From: Dokdonella_A sp036518555
GTDB lineage: Bacteria > Pseudomonadota > Gammaproteobacteria > Xanthomonadales > Rhodanobacteraceae
Assembly: GCF_036518555.1 (NCBI RefSeq)
Contig: NZ_DATDMY010000019.1
Span: 1 to 50,032, forward strand
Direction: 5' to 3'
Length of the DNA: 50,032 nucleotides
Shown: positions 32,672 through 40,735 of the stretch, piece after piece
How positions within the stretch are numbered: the stretch's first letter is position 1
How the letters are laid out: each line of letters opens with the position of its first letter
Made by a program: the position numbers and the translations under genes
The notes under the pieces: model-generated
Told to the model about the DNA's origin: nothing
The model's database searches: none
What the model saw: the letters and a program-made list of their open reading frames with translations, nothing else

Positions 32672-33354
32672 GCGGAGGTTCTCCGCCACGGTGCGCCACC
32701 CGCGATCATCGCCGCGCCCGCGCTCGCGACGAGCGCGACGACGAGCGCGACGAGCGCGAGGCGGTGCACGCCCGGCATGCCGCCGGGCGTGTTGAGCAGT
32801 TCGTAGATCGCGATCGGCAACGTGCGCGTTTCGCCGGGGATGTTCGACACGAAGCTGATCGTCGCGCCGAACTCGCCGAAGGCGCGCGCGAAGGCGAGCA
32901 CGCATCCGGCCGCGATGCCGCGCAGCGAGAGCGGCAGGGTGATCGTTGCGAAGCGGCGCCATGCGCCGGCGCCGAGGGTTTCGGCCGCGGCCTCGAGGCG
33001 ACGGTCGACGTTGTCGAACGCGACGCGCACGGTCAGCACGAGTAGCGGGAAGCCCATCACCGCGGCGGCGACGACCGCCCCGGTCCAGCGGAACGCGACC
33101 ACGATGCCGGCCTGCGCGAGTAACGCACCGAGCGGCCCGTGCCGGCCGAGCAGCGCGAGCAGCGCATAGCCGGTGACGACGGGCGGCAGGATCAGCGGCA
33201 GGAACAGGAGCGACTCGATCAGCAGGCGACCGGGAAACCGCCGGCGCGACAGGAGCCACGCGAGCGCGAGCGCGAACGGCAACGAGGCGAGCACGCTGAG
33301 CGCGGCGACGCGCAGGCTCAGCGCCAGTGCCTGCCACTCCCCGGCAGAGAGCAT
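32668..33354 (-). CDS. modB: Molybdate ABC transporter permease
   Basis: 228 residues from the ATG at 33354 (a GTG seven codons upstream is an alternative). Five membrane spans and the EAA loop AAAETLGAGAWRRFATITLPL, the site that contacts ModC. The FGEFGATISFVSNIPGETRTLPIAIY stretch is typical of ModB. The TGA overlaps the modC start. The gene follows modA by 84 bp. Confidence 0.93.
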   Translation of the reverse strand: MLSAGEWQALALSLRVAALSVLASLPFALALAWLLSRRRFPGRLLIESLLFLPLILPPVVTGYALLALLGRHGPLGALLAQAGIVVAFRWTGAVVAAAVMGFPLLVLTVRVAFDNVDRRLEAAAETLGAGAWRRFATITLPLSLRGIAAGCVLAFARAFGEFGATISFVSNIPGETRTLPIAIYELLNTPGGMPGVHRLALVALVVALVASAGAAMIAGGAPWRRTSA

Positions 33355-33438
33355 GCTCACGGCGCCTGCCCGCACGCGGCCGTCGACCGCGTGCGCGACG
33401 CGTCGACGCGCGTGCGATGGGATGCGCGCCGGAACGGG

Positions 33439-34233
33439 CTAGCGGGGCGGCGCATCGAAACCATGGTCGCGAAAGATCGCCTGTGCCGTCGGGCCGCGCA
33501 AAAGCTCGAGCAGGTCGCGCGCCGCAGGCGTGTCGTGGCCGGCGAGGATCGCGACCGGATACACGATCGGCGCGTGCGTCGCGCCGGGAAACGTCGCGAC
33601 GACCCGTACAGCCGGTTCCGACACCGCGTCGGAGCGGTAGACGATGCCGAGCGCGGCTTCCCCGCGCGCGACGAAGTTGAGTGCGGCGCGCACGTTGTCG
33701 GCGGACACGACGCGCGCGGCGACCGCGTCCCACACGCCGAGCTGCGCCAGCGCGCTCTTCGCGTATTTGCCCGCAGGTACGCTGTTCGGTTCGGCCAGCG
33801 CGAGTCGGCCGTCCTTGCCGAGCGCGGACGCGAGCGCGAAACCGGGCGCGATGTCGAGCTTCACCGCGCTGTCCCTGGGCGCGACGAGCACGATCGCGTT
33901 GCCGAGCAGGTTCGCGCGCGTGCCTTCCGCGACGAGCTGGCGCTGCGCGACGTAGTCCATCCAGTCCTGGTCGGCGCAAATGAACAGCGCTGCCGGCGCG
34001 CCCGCTTCGATCTGCCGGGCGAGCTGCGAGCTCGCCGCATAGCTCGCCGTGATCCCGCCGAGTGCGGCCGCTCGCGGCGTGGCGAGGACGGCGTCGAGCG
34101 AGGGCTTGAGGCTCGCCGCTGCGAAGACGAGCAGCGCTTCGGCGCGTACCCCGAGTGGCGCAAGCAGGGGCAGCGCGAGCAGGCCGTGCAGGGCGAGGCG
34201 GCGCAGGCGCGCGATGCGCGGTGCGTGGCTCAT
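33439..34233 (-). CDS. modA: Periplasmic molybdate-binding protein
   Basis: 264 residues. Signal peptide with a basic start (MSHAPRIARLRR) and hydrophobic core ending GVRA. The mature protein opens with EALLVFAAASLKPSL, the ModA signature whose Ser contacts the oxyanion, and continues with YAASSQLARQIEAGAPAALFICADQDWMDY, also typical. It delivers molybdate or tungstate to ModB. AGGAG lies nine bases before the ATG at 34233. It is divergent from the modE-like gene. Confidence 0.92.
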   Translation of the reverse strand: MSHAPRIARLRRLALHGLLALPLLAPLGVRAEALLVFAAASLKPSLDAVLATPRAAALGGITASYAASSQLARQIEAGAPAALFICADQDWMDYVAQRQLVAEGTRANLLGNAIVLVAPRDSAVKLDIAPGFALASALGKDGRLALAEPNSVPAGKYAKSALAQLGVWDAVAARVVSADNVRAALNFVARGEAALGIVYRSDAVSEPAVRVVATFPGATHAPIVYPVAILAGHDTPAARDLLELLRGPTAQAIFRDHGFDAPPR

Positions 34234-34249
34234 GCAGCATGCTCCTCGT

Positions 34250-34273
34250 CGATATCTCCACGCGAACATATCG
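34250..34273. promoter_or_regulatory. Candidate ModE-binding inverted repeat
   Basis: CGATAT-N12-ATATCG, a perfect 6-bp inverted repeat in an unusually AT-rich patch of the modA/modE spacer, 17-40 bp before modA. ModE sites in other bacteria are CGnTATAT-type half sites facing each other; the half site here is CGATAT(C/G)T. Sited to control modA. Confidence 0.45.
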
Positions 34274-34417
34274 CTTCGGGCGCCGGCGCGCGAGTGCGGC
34301 CGCGAGACGGGGACCCCGGGCGGCCGGACGACGTTCGCGCCATGGCGCGGCCACGCGCGTGACGCATGCGCGCCGCGCGCGCATGATCGCGTCCCGGCAT
34401 CCACAGCGAGCCTCGCG

Positions 34418-34783
34418 ATGAAGCGCACGACGCAGCCACCCTCGATCCATCTGCGCGTGATGCCGGCGCCCGGCGTCGCGCTCGGCCCCGGCAAATGCGA
34501 CCTCCTCGCGGGCATCCGCGAGACGGGTTCGATCGCTGCCGCGGGCCGTCGCATGCGCATGAGCTACCGGCGTGCGTGGCAACTCGTGGAAGAGCTCAAC
34601 CGCAGTTTTCGGGGCCCGCTGGTCGAGGCGAGCAAGGGCGGCAGCGGCGGCGGCGGCGCGCGCCTCACGCGGCTCGGCGCTAGCGTGCTCGCTCGCTACG
34701 TGCGCATGCGGGCAGCCGCGACCGCTGCGGTCGCCGGCGACGTCGTCGCCCTGCGGCGCCTCGTCGCGCGCCGCGAACCGTAG
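34418..34783 (+). CDS. ModE-like winged-helix regulator without molybdate-binding domain
   Basis: 121 residues. It consists only of the LysR-like winged helix of ModE: ALGPGKCDLLAGIRETGSIAAAGRRMRMSYRRAWQLVEELNRSF, then the wing GGSGGGGARLTRLG. The two MOP/TOBE domains of E. coli ModE (262 residues) are missing, so it does not sense molybdate by the usual mode. It is divergent from modA. The ATG at 34418 precedes the domain by ~15 residues; the frame stays open further upstream. Confidence 0.85.
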   Translation: MKRTTQPPSIHLRVMPAPGVALGPGKCDLLAGIRETGSIAAAGRRMRMSYRRAWQLVEELNRSFRGPLVEASKGGSGGGGARLTRLGASVLARYVRMRAAATAAVAGDVVALRRLVARREP

Positions 34784-34885
34784 GGTGATCCCCCTGCGAA
34801 CGCGGCCAGGCGCGCCCCTGTGTCGAGACTGCGCTGCAAGAAAGTCGCCGGTATCGACGCGAACGTCGCCCGGGCACGCGAGGAG

Positions 34886-36106
34886 CTACTTCGCGCGCGC
34901 GGGGCGGCGACGCGGCGAGATCCAGTCGCGAACCTGGGCCAGCACGGCCTCGCCGGTCAGGAGGTCGAGGTGGCCATGGCGCGTGAACACGCGCCGATGG
35001 CTCGCGGGCAGCGCCAATGCGCGTGCCGGGTCTTCGTGCTCGCCGAGTGCGCTCGGCACGGGCACGAGGCCGTCGCCGAGCCAGCGCGCGCGCGCGCCGG
35101 TGCTGCGCGCGGAGCGGGTTGCCGCAGCGAGGCGCCACTGCACGCGGTCGGCGAAGGGCAGGCCGCGGCCACCGGCCGCTGCAAGCACGCCGTCGCGGTC
35201 GTGATCGCTGGCCCAGCCGTGGCGCAAGTCCTTGACGCCTTCGCTGCGGACGTCGGCGACTGCTGCGAGCGAACGCGTGTAGGGCGTCGTCGCAAGCAGC
35301 GCGCCGAGTGCGTTGCCGAGCCGTTCCAACGGCGCACCGAGGTGCGGCGTGCCGAGGCAGACCACCTGGTCGAGCGTCGCGGCCCAACCGAGCCGATGGC
35401 GCTCGGCGTGCGCGCAGGCGCTCCGGCACACGAGTCCGCCCATGCTGTGGCCGATCAGCACGATGCGACGGATCGACGGCGCGTGGCATTCGTGCAGCGC
35501 CTGCAGCAGGTGCGAGAACTCGCGACCATTGGCGGAGATGCGGAGGCCGCTGTTGTAGCGCAGGTGCAATGCGAAGCCGACGCGCTCCCGCTCGAGGTGC
35601 GCGCCGAAGTCGTTGCCGCGCGCGTCGCGCCATTGCAGGTCGTTCATGCCGAGCCCGTGCACGAACACGAGCAGGGTGCCATCGGCCGCCTCGATCGCGC
35701 GTCCGACCGGCGCGCGCGGGCCGGCTTCGATGCCGTCGCGGTACAGTCCCATGCGGAGTGCGAGCGGATTGCCGCTCGCCGCCAGGCGGTCGCCGATCGC
35801 GCCATTCAGCGCGGCGAGCCACGCGAGCGGCGTCGGGCCGACCGCATCGTCGCGCACGGCGTCCGGCAGGCGATGCCGGAGCAGACCGGCCGTGGCGTCC
35901 GCCGCGCGTCGCCCGAGCCGGACGGCGTCCCTGACGCGTGCGTAGGTGAAACGCGCTGCCGGTGCCACGCCGCCGGCCAGGGGGACGAATCGCCCGATGC
36001 CGGCGACGATGGCGAGGTGCATGTCCTCGACCACGTCGACCGCGCCGAGCAGCCCGTCGCCGGCGAGCTGGTTGACGCCCTGCAGCAGTTCGAAGCGTGT
36101 CTTCAT
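34886..36106 (-). CDS. Alpha/beta-hydrolase, PGAP1/triacylglycerol lipase-like
   Basis: 406 residues. The catalytic nucleophile is Ser221 in GHSMGG; the oxyanion strand reads LLVFVHGLGMND (residues ~145-156), and a later GTPHLGAPLERLG box is typical of lipase/PGAP1-like esterases. The likely catalytic His is in SHRRVFTRHGHLDLL near the C-terminus. Substrate is unknown. The hydrophobic stretch near residues 20-50 could be membrane-associated, but there is no clear signal peptide. The ATG at 36106 is chosen because the protein pattern begins there; an ATG 41 codons upstream lies in the spacer to yggN. Confidence 0.85.
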   Translation of the reverse strand: MKTRFELLQGVNQLAGDGLLGAVDVVEDMHLAIVAGIGRFVPLAGGVAPAARFTYARVRDAVRLGRRAADATAGLLRHRLPDAVRDDAVGPTPLAWLAALNGAIGDRLAASGNPLALRMGLYRDGIEAGPRAPVGRAIEAADGTLLVFVHGLGMNDLQWRDARGNDFGAHLERERVGFALHLRYNSGLRISANGREFSHLLQALHECHAPSIRRIVLIGHSMGGLVCRSACAHAERHRLGWAATLDQVVCLGTPHLGAPLERLGNALGALLATTPYTRSLAAVADVRSEGVKDLRHGWASDHDRDGVLAAAGGRGLPFADRVQWRLAAATRSARSTGARARWLGDGLVPVPSALGEHEDPARALALPASHRRVFTRHGHLDLLTGEAVLAQVRDWISPRRRPARAK

Positions 36107-36297
36107 GAGCGCGCACCGTATGCCACGAACGAATGGAGCAAACACACGAATTCGACCGCTGCACCCGCCAGGGACCAGGCGAGGCGTGACTTCCGGCAGG
36201 GTGCCCGTGGTCATTGCGACGGACGGCACGGGCGTGCGTTAAACCCTTGCGCGATCCTGCGCATCGAAGGGCCGGAACCCGCCAGGAGGAGTGCAAC

Positions 36298-37053
36298 ATG
36301 TTCCGATTCGTCTGCAGTGCAGCTGTCGCGGTCGCCGGTCTGGGGGTGGCGCATGCCGGAATCGACCTGCACGGTGCCGACTGCGGCCTGCACAGCGACT
36401 ACTCGATGGCGGTCAAGCCCGACGCGCTCGTCTTCACGCGCACGGGCGGCTCGCCGGGCGAAGTCGTGATCGCCAATGGCACCCTGCGCGTCGACGGCCG
36501 GGTCGTCGCGCTCGGCGCGGCCGACCGCGAACGCGTCCTCGGCATCGAACACGGCGTCCGCGACGTGCTGCCGCAGCTGCGTGAGATCGTGCACGACGCC
36601 GTACAGATCGCCTTCGATGCGGTCACGGAAGTCTCCGGCGCGTTCGCGAAGGACGCGGAAGCGGCCCGCGCGAGCGCCGAACGGCTCGCCCGTACTGCAG
36701 CGGACATCCGCCGGCAGATCGACGCCAACGACAGCCTCGCGGCCTGGAAAGGCAAGGAACTCGATCGCCTCGTCGACCAGGCCGTCGGCACGCTCGTCGC
36801 AGAAGTGGTCGGCAATGTCGCCGGACAGGCGATCAGCGTCGCGCTGAGTGGCGACGAGAAGGCGGCGGCGGAGCTGGAGGCGCGTGCGGACGGCATCGAC
36901 GCGAAGGTCGAACGCATCGTCGCACGGCGCAGCCGCGAGCTCGCGCAGCGCGCCGACGCGATCTGTCCGCGCCTGCGCACGCTCGCGCGCCTCGGTTCGG
37001 AACTCGAAGTGCGGCCGGACGGCAGGCGCCTGCAGCTCGCGCGCGTCGACTGA
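36298..37053 (+). CDS. DUF2884 family periplasmic protein (YggN-like)
   Basis: 251 residues. Signal peptide (MFRFVCSAAVAVAGLGVAHA), then the YggN-type start CGLHSDYSMAVKPDALVFTR and a long helical domain. Two charged helical stretches (REIVHDAVQIAFDAVTEV; DEKAAAELEARADGIDAKVERI) fill the middle. The family is periplasmic and of unknown function. AGGAGGAG lies eight bases before the ATG. It is divergent from the lipase-like gene and ends 162 bp before recQ. Confidence 0.85.
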   Translation: MFRFVCSAAVAVAGLGVAHAGIDLHGADCGLHSDYSMAVKPDALVFTRTGGSPGEVVIANGTLRVDGRVVALGAADRERVLGIEHGVRDVLPQLREIVHDAVQIAFDAVTEVSGAFAKDAEAARASAERLARTAADIRRQIDANDSLAAWKGKELDRLVDQAVGTLVAEVVGNVAGQAISVALSGDEKAAAELEARADGIDAKVERIVARRSRELAQRADAICPRLRTLARLGSELEVRPDGRRLQLARVD

Positions 37054-37215
37054 CGACCGCACGCGTTCCGCGACGGCCGCGCATCGCCTGTCCATGCGAC
37101 GGCGTCGCGGCTCGCCGCACCATCCGCGCATGCGGGTGGCGCGCGCGTGCCGACCGGGCAGGCAGCGAGGCGCGCGCGGATGAGTCCCGCCGGCTCGCTT
37201 TGTTAGTATTCGGCG

Positions 37216-39033
37216 ATGTCGCCATCGCTGCATGTCCTCCAGTCCGTCTTCGGTTACCCGGCGTTCCGCGGCGAGCAGCACGCGATCATCGAGCATGTGG
37301 CCGGTGGCGGCGACGCGCTCGTGCTGATGCCCACCGGCGGCGGCAAGTCGCTCTGCTACCAGATTCCCGCGCTGCTTCGCGAAGGATGCGCGGTCGTCGT
37401 GTCGCCGCTGATCGCGCTGATGCAGGACCAGGTCGACGCGCTGCGCCAGCTCGGCGTCGAGGCGGCCTTCCTCAACTCGAGCATCGACGGGGCCGCGCAG
37501 CGCGACGTCGAGCGGCGCTTCGCCGCCGGCGCGCTGAAGCTGCTCTACGTCGCGCCGGAACGATTGCTCGGCGAGCGTTGCCTCGAACTCGTCGCGCGCG
37601 CGCCGGTCGCGCTGTTCGCGATCGACGAGGCGCATTGCGTCTCGCAGTGGGGCCACGATTTCCGCCCGGAATATCGCCAGCTGACCATCCTGCACGAGCG
37701 CTTCCCGTCGATCCCGCGCATCGCGCTGACCGCGACCGCGGACGCGCCGACTCGGCGCGAGATCGTCGAGCGCCTCGCACTCGAGTCCGCGCGCGAGTTC
37801 GTCGCGAGCTTCGATCGGCCGAACATCCGTTACCGCGTCGTGGAGAAGGACGACGCACGGCGCCAGCTCAAGGACTTTCTCGCCGCGCACGAGGGCGCTT
37901 CCGGCATCGTCTACTGCCTGTCGCGGCGCAAGGTGGAGGAGACCGCGCAGTGGCTTGCCGAGGAAGGCGTCGCGGCGCTGCCCTACCACGCGGGCATGGA
38001 GGCGAGCCTGCGCGCACGCAACCAGCAACGCTTCCTGCGCGAGGACGGCGTCGTGATGGTCGCGACGATCGCGTTCGGCATGGGTATCGACAAGCCCGAC
38101 GTGCGCTTCGTCGCGCATGTCGACCTGCCCAAGAGCATGGAAGGCTACTACCAGGAGACCGGCCGCGCCGGCCGCGACGGCCTGCCCGCCGACGCGTGGC
38201 TTTGCTACGGCCTCTCCGACGTGGTGACGCTCGCCCAGTTCATCGCGCAGTCGGAGTCCGGCGAGGAGCGCAAGCGCGTCGAGCGGCGCAAGCTCGACGA
38301 GCTGCTCGGCTACGCCGAGACGACCGCGTGCCGGCGCCAGCGCCTGCTGGCCTATTTCGGCGAGACGCTCGGCGCGCCGTGCGGCAATTGCGACAACTGC
38401 CTCGAGCCGCCGGACACGTGGGATGCGAGCGTCGTCGCGCAGAAGGCGTTGTCGTGCGTGTACCGCACCGGCCAGCGCTTCGGTGTCGGCCACCTGACCG
38501 CGGTGTTGCGCGGCGAGGCCGACGAGCGCGTGCGCGCGTTGCGCCACGACCAGCTCAGCACGTACGGCGTCGGCGCCGAACTCGACAAGCAGCAATGGCG
38601 CGGCGTATTCCGCCAGCTCGTGGCGATCGGCCTGCTCACGCCCGACGACGAGGGCTACGGCACGTTGCGCCTGACGGCAGCGAGCCGCGCCGTGCTGCGC
38701 GGCGAACAGGCGGTGCACCTGCGGCGCCAGGCCGATCGAGGCGAACGTCGCGCGCGCCGCCAACAGGCTCGCGGCGAGCGCACGCGCGCGAGCCTCGACA
38801 TCGCCCCGCACGAGGCGCCGATGTGGGACGCGTTGCGCGCGGTGCGCGCGCGCCTCGCCAAGGAACAGGGAGTGCCCGCGTACGTGATATTCCACGATGC
38901 GACCCTGCTCGCGATGCTGCGCGACCGGCCGCAGACGCTGGGCGCCCTCGGTGCGATCAGCGGCGTCGGCGAGCGCAAGCTCGAACGCTACGGCGAAGCG
39001 TTTCTGGACGCGTTGAACGCGCGCGCGGCCTGA
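37216..39033 (+). CDS. recQ: ATP-dependent DNA helicase RecQ
   Basis: 605 residues, the usual RecQ length. Domains: helicase 1A/2A (residues ~5-340) with Walker A MPTGGGKSLCYQ, DEAH (AIDEAHCVSQWGHDFRPEY) and motif VI QETGRAGRDG; zinc/RQC domain (~345-510) with the four Cys in ACRRQRLLAYFGETLG.PCGNCDNC; and a C-terminal HRDC domain (~525-600). It unwinds DNA 3' to 5' in recombination and fork repair. The start at 37216 fits the conserved LHVLQSVFGYPAFRGEQ. Confidence 0.96.
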   Translation: MSPSLHVLQSVFGYPAFRGEQHAIIEHVAGGGDALVLMPTGGGKSLCYQIPALLREGCAVVVSPLIALMQDQVDALRQLGVEAAFLNSSIDGAAQRDVERRFAAGALKLLYVAPERLLGERCLELVARAPVALFAIDEAHCVSQWGHDFRPEYRQLTILHERFPSIPRIALTATADAPTRREIVERLALESAREFVASFDRPNIRYRVVEKDDARRQLKDFLAAHEGASGIVYCLSRRKVEETAQWLAEEGVAALPYHAGMEASLRARNQQRFLREDGVVMVATIAFGMGIDKPDVRFVAHVDLPKSMEGYYQETGRAGRDGLPADAWLCYGLSDVVTLAQFIAQSESGEERKRVERRKLDELLGYAETTACRRQRLLAYFGETLGAPCGNCDNCLEPPDTWDASVVAQKALSCVYRTGQRFGVGHLTAVLRGEADERVRALRHDQLSTYGVGAELDKQQWRGVFRQLVAIGLLTPDDEGYGTLRLTAASRAVLRGEQAVHLRRQADRGERRARRQQARGERTRASLDIAPHEAPMWDALRAVRARLAKEQGVPAYVIFHDATLLAMLRDRPQTLGALGAISGVGERKLERYGEAFLDALNARAA

Positions 39034-39109
39034 TCCGCAGAGGCGCGCCTTGTCCGAACTCCCCGCGGTCCGGCGTTCCCCGTGATCGTCCGCCCCTGGG
39101 ATCATCGCC

Positions 39110-40576
39110 ATGAAGACATCGAAGATTCGCATCGCGCGCCCGCGATCGCCGCTGCGACCGCTGGCCGCCTGCCTGGCCGCCTGCCTGTCGACCACGACGC
39201 CGCCGCTGCATGCCGATTCGCGGCTCGATGCGCTGCAGGCGCGCGTCGAGGACGGTCGTTTCGTCGTGCCGCCCGCGCTCCTGCAACGGTTGCGCGACAC
39301 GGCCGGATTGGCGGCGCCCGCGGCGCCCACGTCGACGCTCGTCGTGACCAACTGCGACGACAGCGGCGCCGGCAGCCTGCGCGACACGATCGGAGCGGCT
39401 GCGAGCGACGATACGATCGACCTCACGCAGCTCGCCTGCAGTCGCATCACGTTGACCAGCGGCGCGATCGTGCTCGGCCAGAACAATCTCGCGATCCAGG
39501 GGCCGGGCGCTCACCGCCTCGCGATCGACGGCAATCTTTCCGACGGCGTGTTCGTCGATCTCGGCACCGGCACGCTGGCGATCTCGGGCGTGGCGATCGA
39601 GAACGGCTTCAAGTACCGCACCGACGTCGATGCGCTCGGCGGTTGCGTGCAGGCGCAGGGCAGCGTGGTGCTCGACCAGGTCGTCATGCGCAACTGCAAT
39701 GCGCTCAGCACGGGGAATCGTGCCGCGCTCGGCGGCGGGATCTGGGCCCAGGGCCAGGTGGTGCTGCAGAACAGCGTGATCACAGGCAGCATGGCCAAGG
39801 CGACCGGCTGGGGTTACGCGAGCGGTGGCGGCGTCTATGCGCACGACGGCCTGGTCAGCAAGTACAGCACGATATCCAATAACGTCGCGATCAGCGAAAG
39901 CGCGACGCCGTCGTTCGGCGGCGGCCTGTTCATCTGGAACGGAGGCCTGGTCCTCGGCTCGACGATCTCCGGCAACCAGGCCGCGCGCATGGGCGGTATC
40001 GCGACCAAGGGCGCCACGACCTACACGCTGACGTTGGTCAACAGCACGGTGTCGGGCAATGTCGCCAACCGCTTCGGCGGGATCTTCTCGGTCGGCAAGC
40101 TCAATCTCTACAACAGTACGATCGCATTCAATACCTCGCACGAATGGGACATCGGTGCGGGCTACTATCTCGGCGCGGGCGTGCACCTCAGCGTCGCGGG
40201 AGAGATGGACAGCACGATCATCGCGAACAACGTCAATACGGCCGCGCCCGCGCAATACCCGACGGTGGACCTGACCGGCAAGCCCGGCTCGGGATTCAAC
40301 GGCGGTCACAACAACGTGATGCTCTGCGGGGCGCCGTGCCCGAACGACACCACGCACGACGACCCCGGCCTCGCACCCTTGCAGGACCAGGGCGGCCAGA
40401 CCCGCACGCACCGGCCGACGCCGGGGATCTGGGATACGTTCGGCGGCAGCAACGTGCTCGGCTGGCAATGGGAGCAGCGCGGCGTGGGCTTCCCGCGACA
40501 ATCGCCACCCGACTGGCCCGAGATCGGCGCGCTGCAGATCAATTCCGACATCGTGTTCGCGAACGGGTTCAACTGA
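39110..40576 (+). CDS. Secreted parallel beta-helix protein with C-terminal FANGFN tail
   Basis: 488 residues. A signal peptide with an Arg-rich start is followed by LVVTNCDDSGAGSLRDTIG, the CSLREA/choice-of-anchor type entry motif, then repeated right-handed beta-helix rungs with paired I(S/T)GN-type turns (STVSGNVANRFGG, STISGNQAARMGG). The C-terminus reads NSDIVFANGFN, resembling the tail of the secreted protein at 8791-9867. Likely a surface or extracellular protein; its ligand is unknown. Downstream is a hairpin pair (40614-40668) and then the exporter run. Confidence 0.87.
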   Translation: MKTSKIRIARPRSPLRPLAACLAACLSTTTPPLHADSRLDALQARVEDGRFVVPPALLQRLRDTAGLAAPAAPTSTLVVTNCDDSGAGSLRDTIGAAASDDTIDLTQLACSRITLTSGAIVLGQNNLAIQGPGAHRLAIDGNLSDGVFVDLGTGTLAISGVAIENGFKYRTDVDALGGCVQAQGSVVLDQVVMRNCNALSTGNRAALGGGIWAQGQVVLQNSVITGSMAKATGWGYASGGGVYAHDGLVSKYSTISNNVAISESATPSFGGGLFIWNGGLVLGSTISGNQAARMGGIATKGATTYTLTLVNSTVSGNVANRFGGIFSVGKLNLYNSTIAFNTSHEWDIGAGYYLGAGVHLSVAGEMDSTIIANNVNTAAPAQYPTVDLTGKPGSGFNGGHNNVMLCGAPCPNDTTHDDPGLAPLQDQGGQTRTHRPTPGIWDTFGGSNVLGWQWEQRGVGFPRQSPPDWPEIGALQINSDIVFANGFN

Positions 40577-40613
40577 GCGCCCGCATCGATCCACCCTGCG
40601 CCCGCGGGGGCGT

Positions 40614-40668
40614 CGGCAGGCGTGGCGCGCGCTGCGTCACGCCTGCCGCGTTGCCGCCGTGCGGCGGC
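40614..40668 (+). terminator. Two hairpins after the beta-helix gene
   Basis: A perfect 11-bp stem (40614-40624 with 40638-40648) and a perfect 6-bp stem (40653-40658 with 40663-40668) follow the stop codon by ~40 bp. No T-run, so termination is not certain. Confidence 0.4.
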
Positions 40669-40735
40669 CCGCTTCGGTTAGACTTGTGCGACGGCCGTCG
40701 ACGACGGCCACTGTCCGCACGTCGACCGCTCCGCA

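Noticed and set aside
34820..36469. 549-residue plus-strand open frame antisense to the lipase-like gene
   Set aside because: Shadow frame; the opposite strand has a GHSMGG hydrolase with sound domain order.
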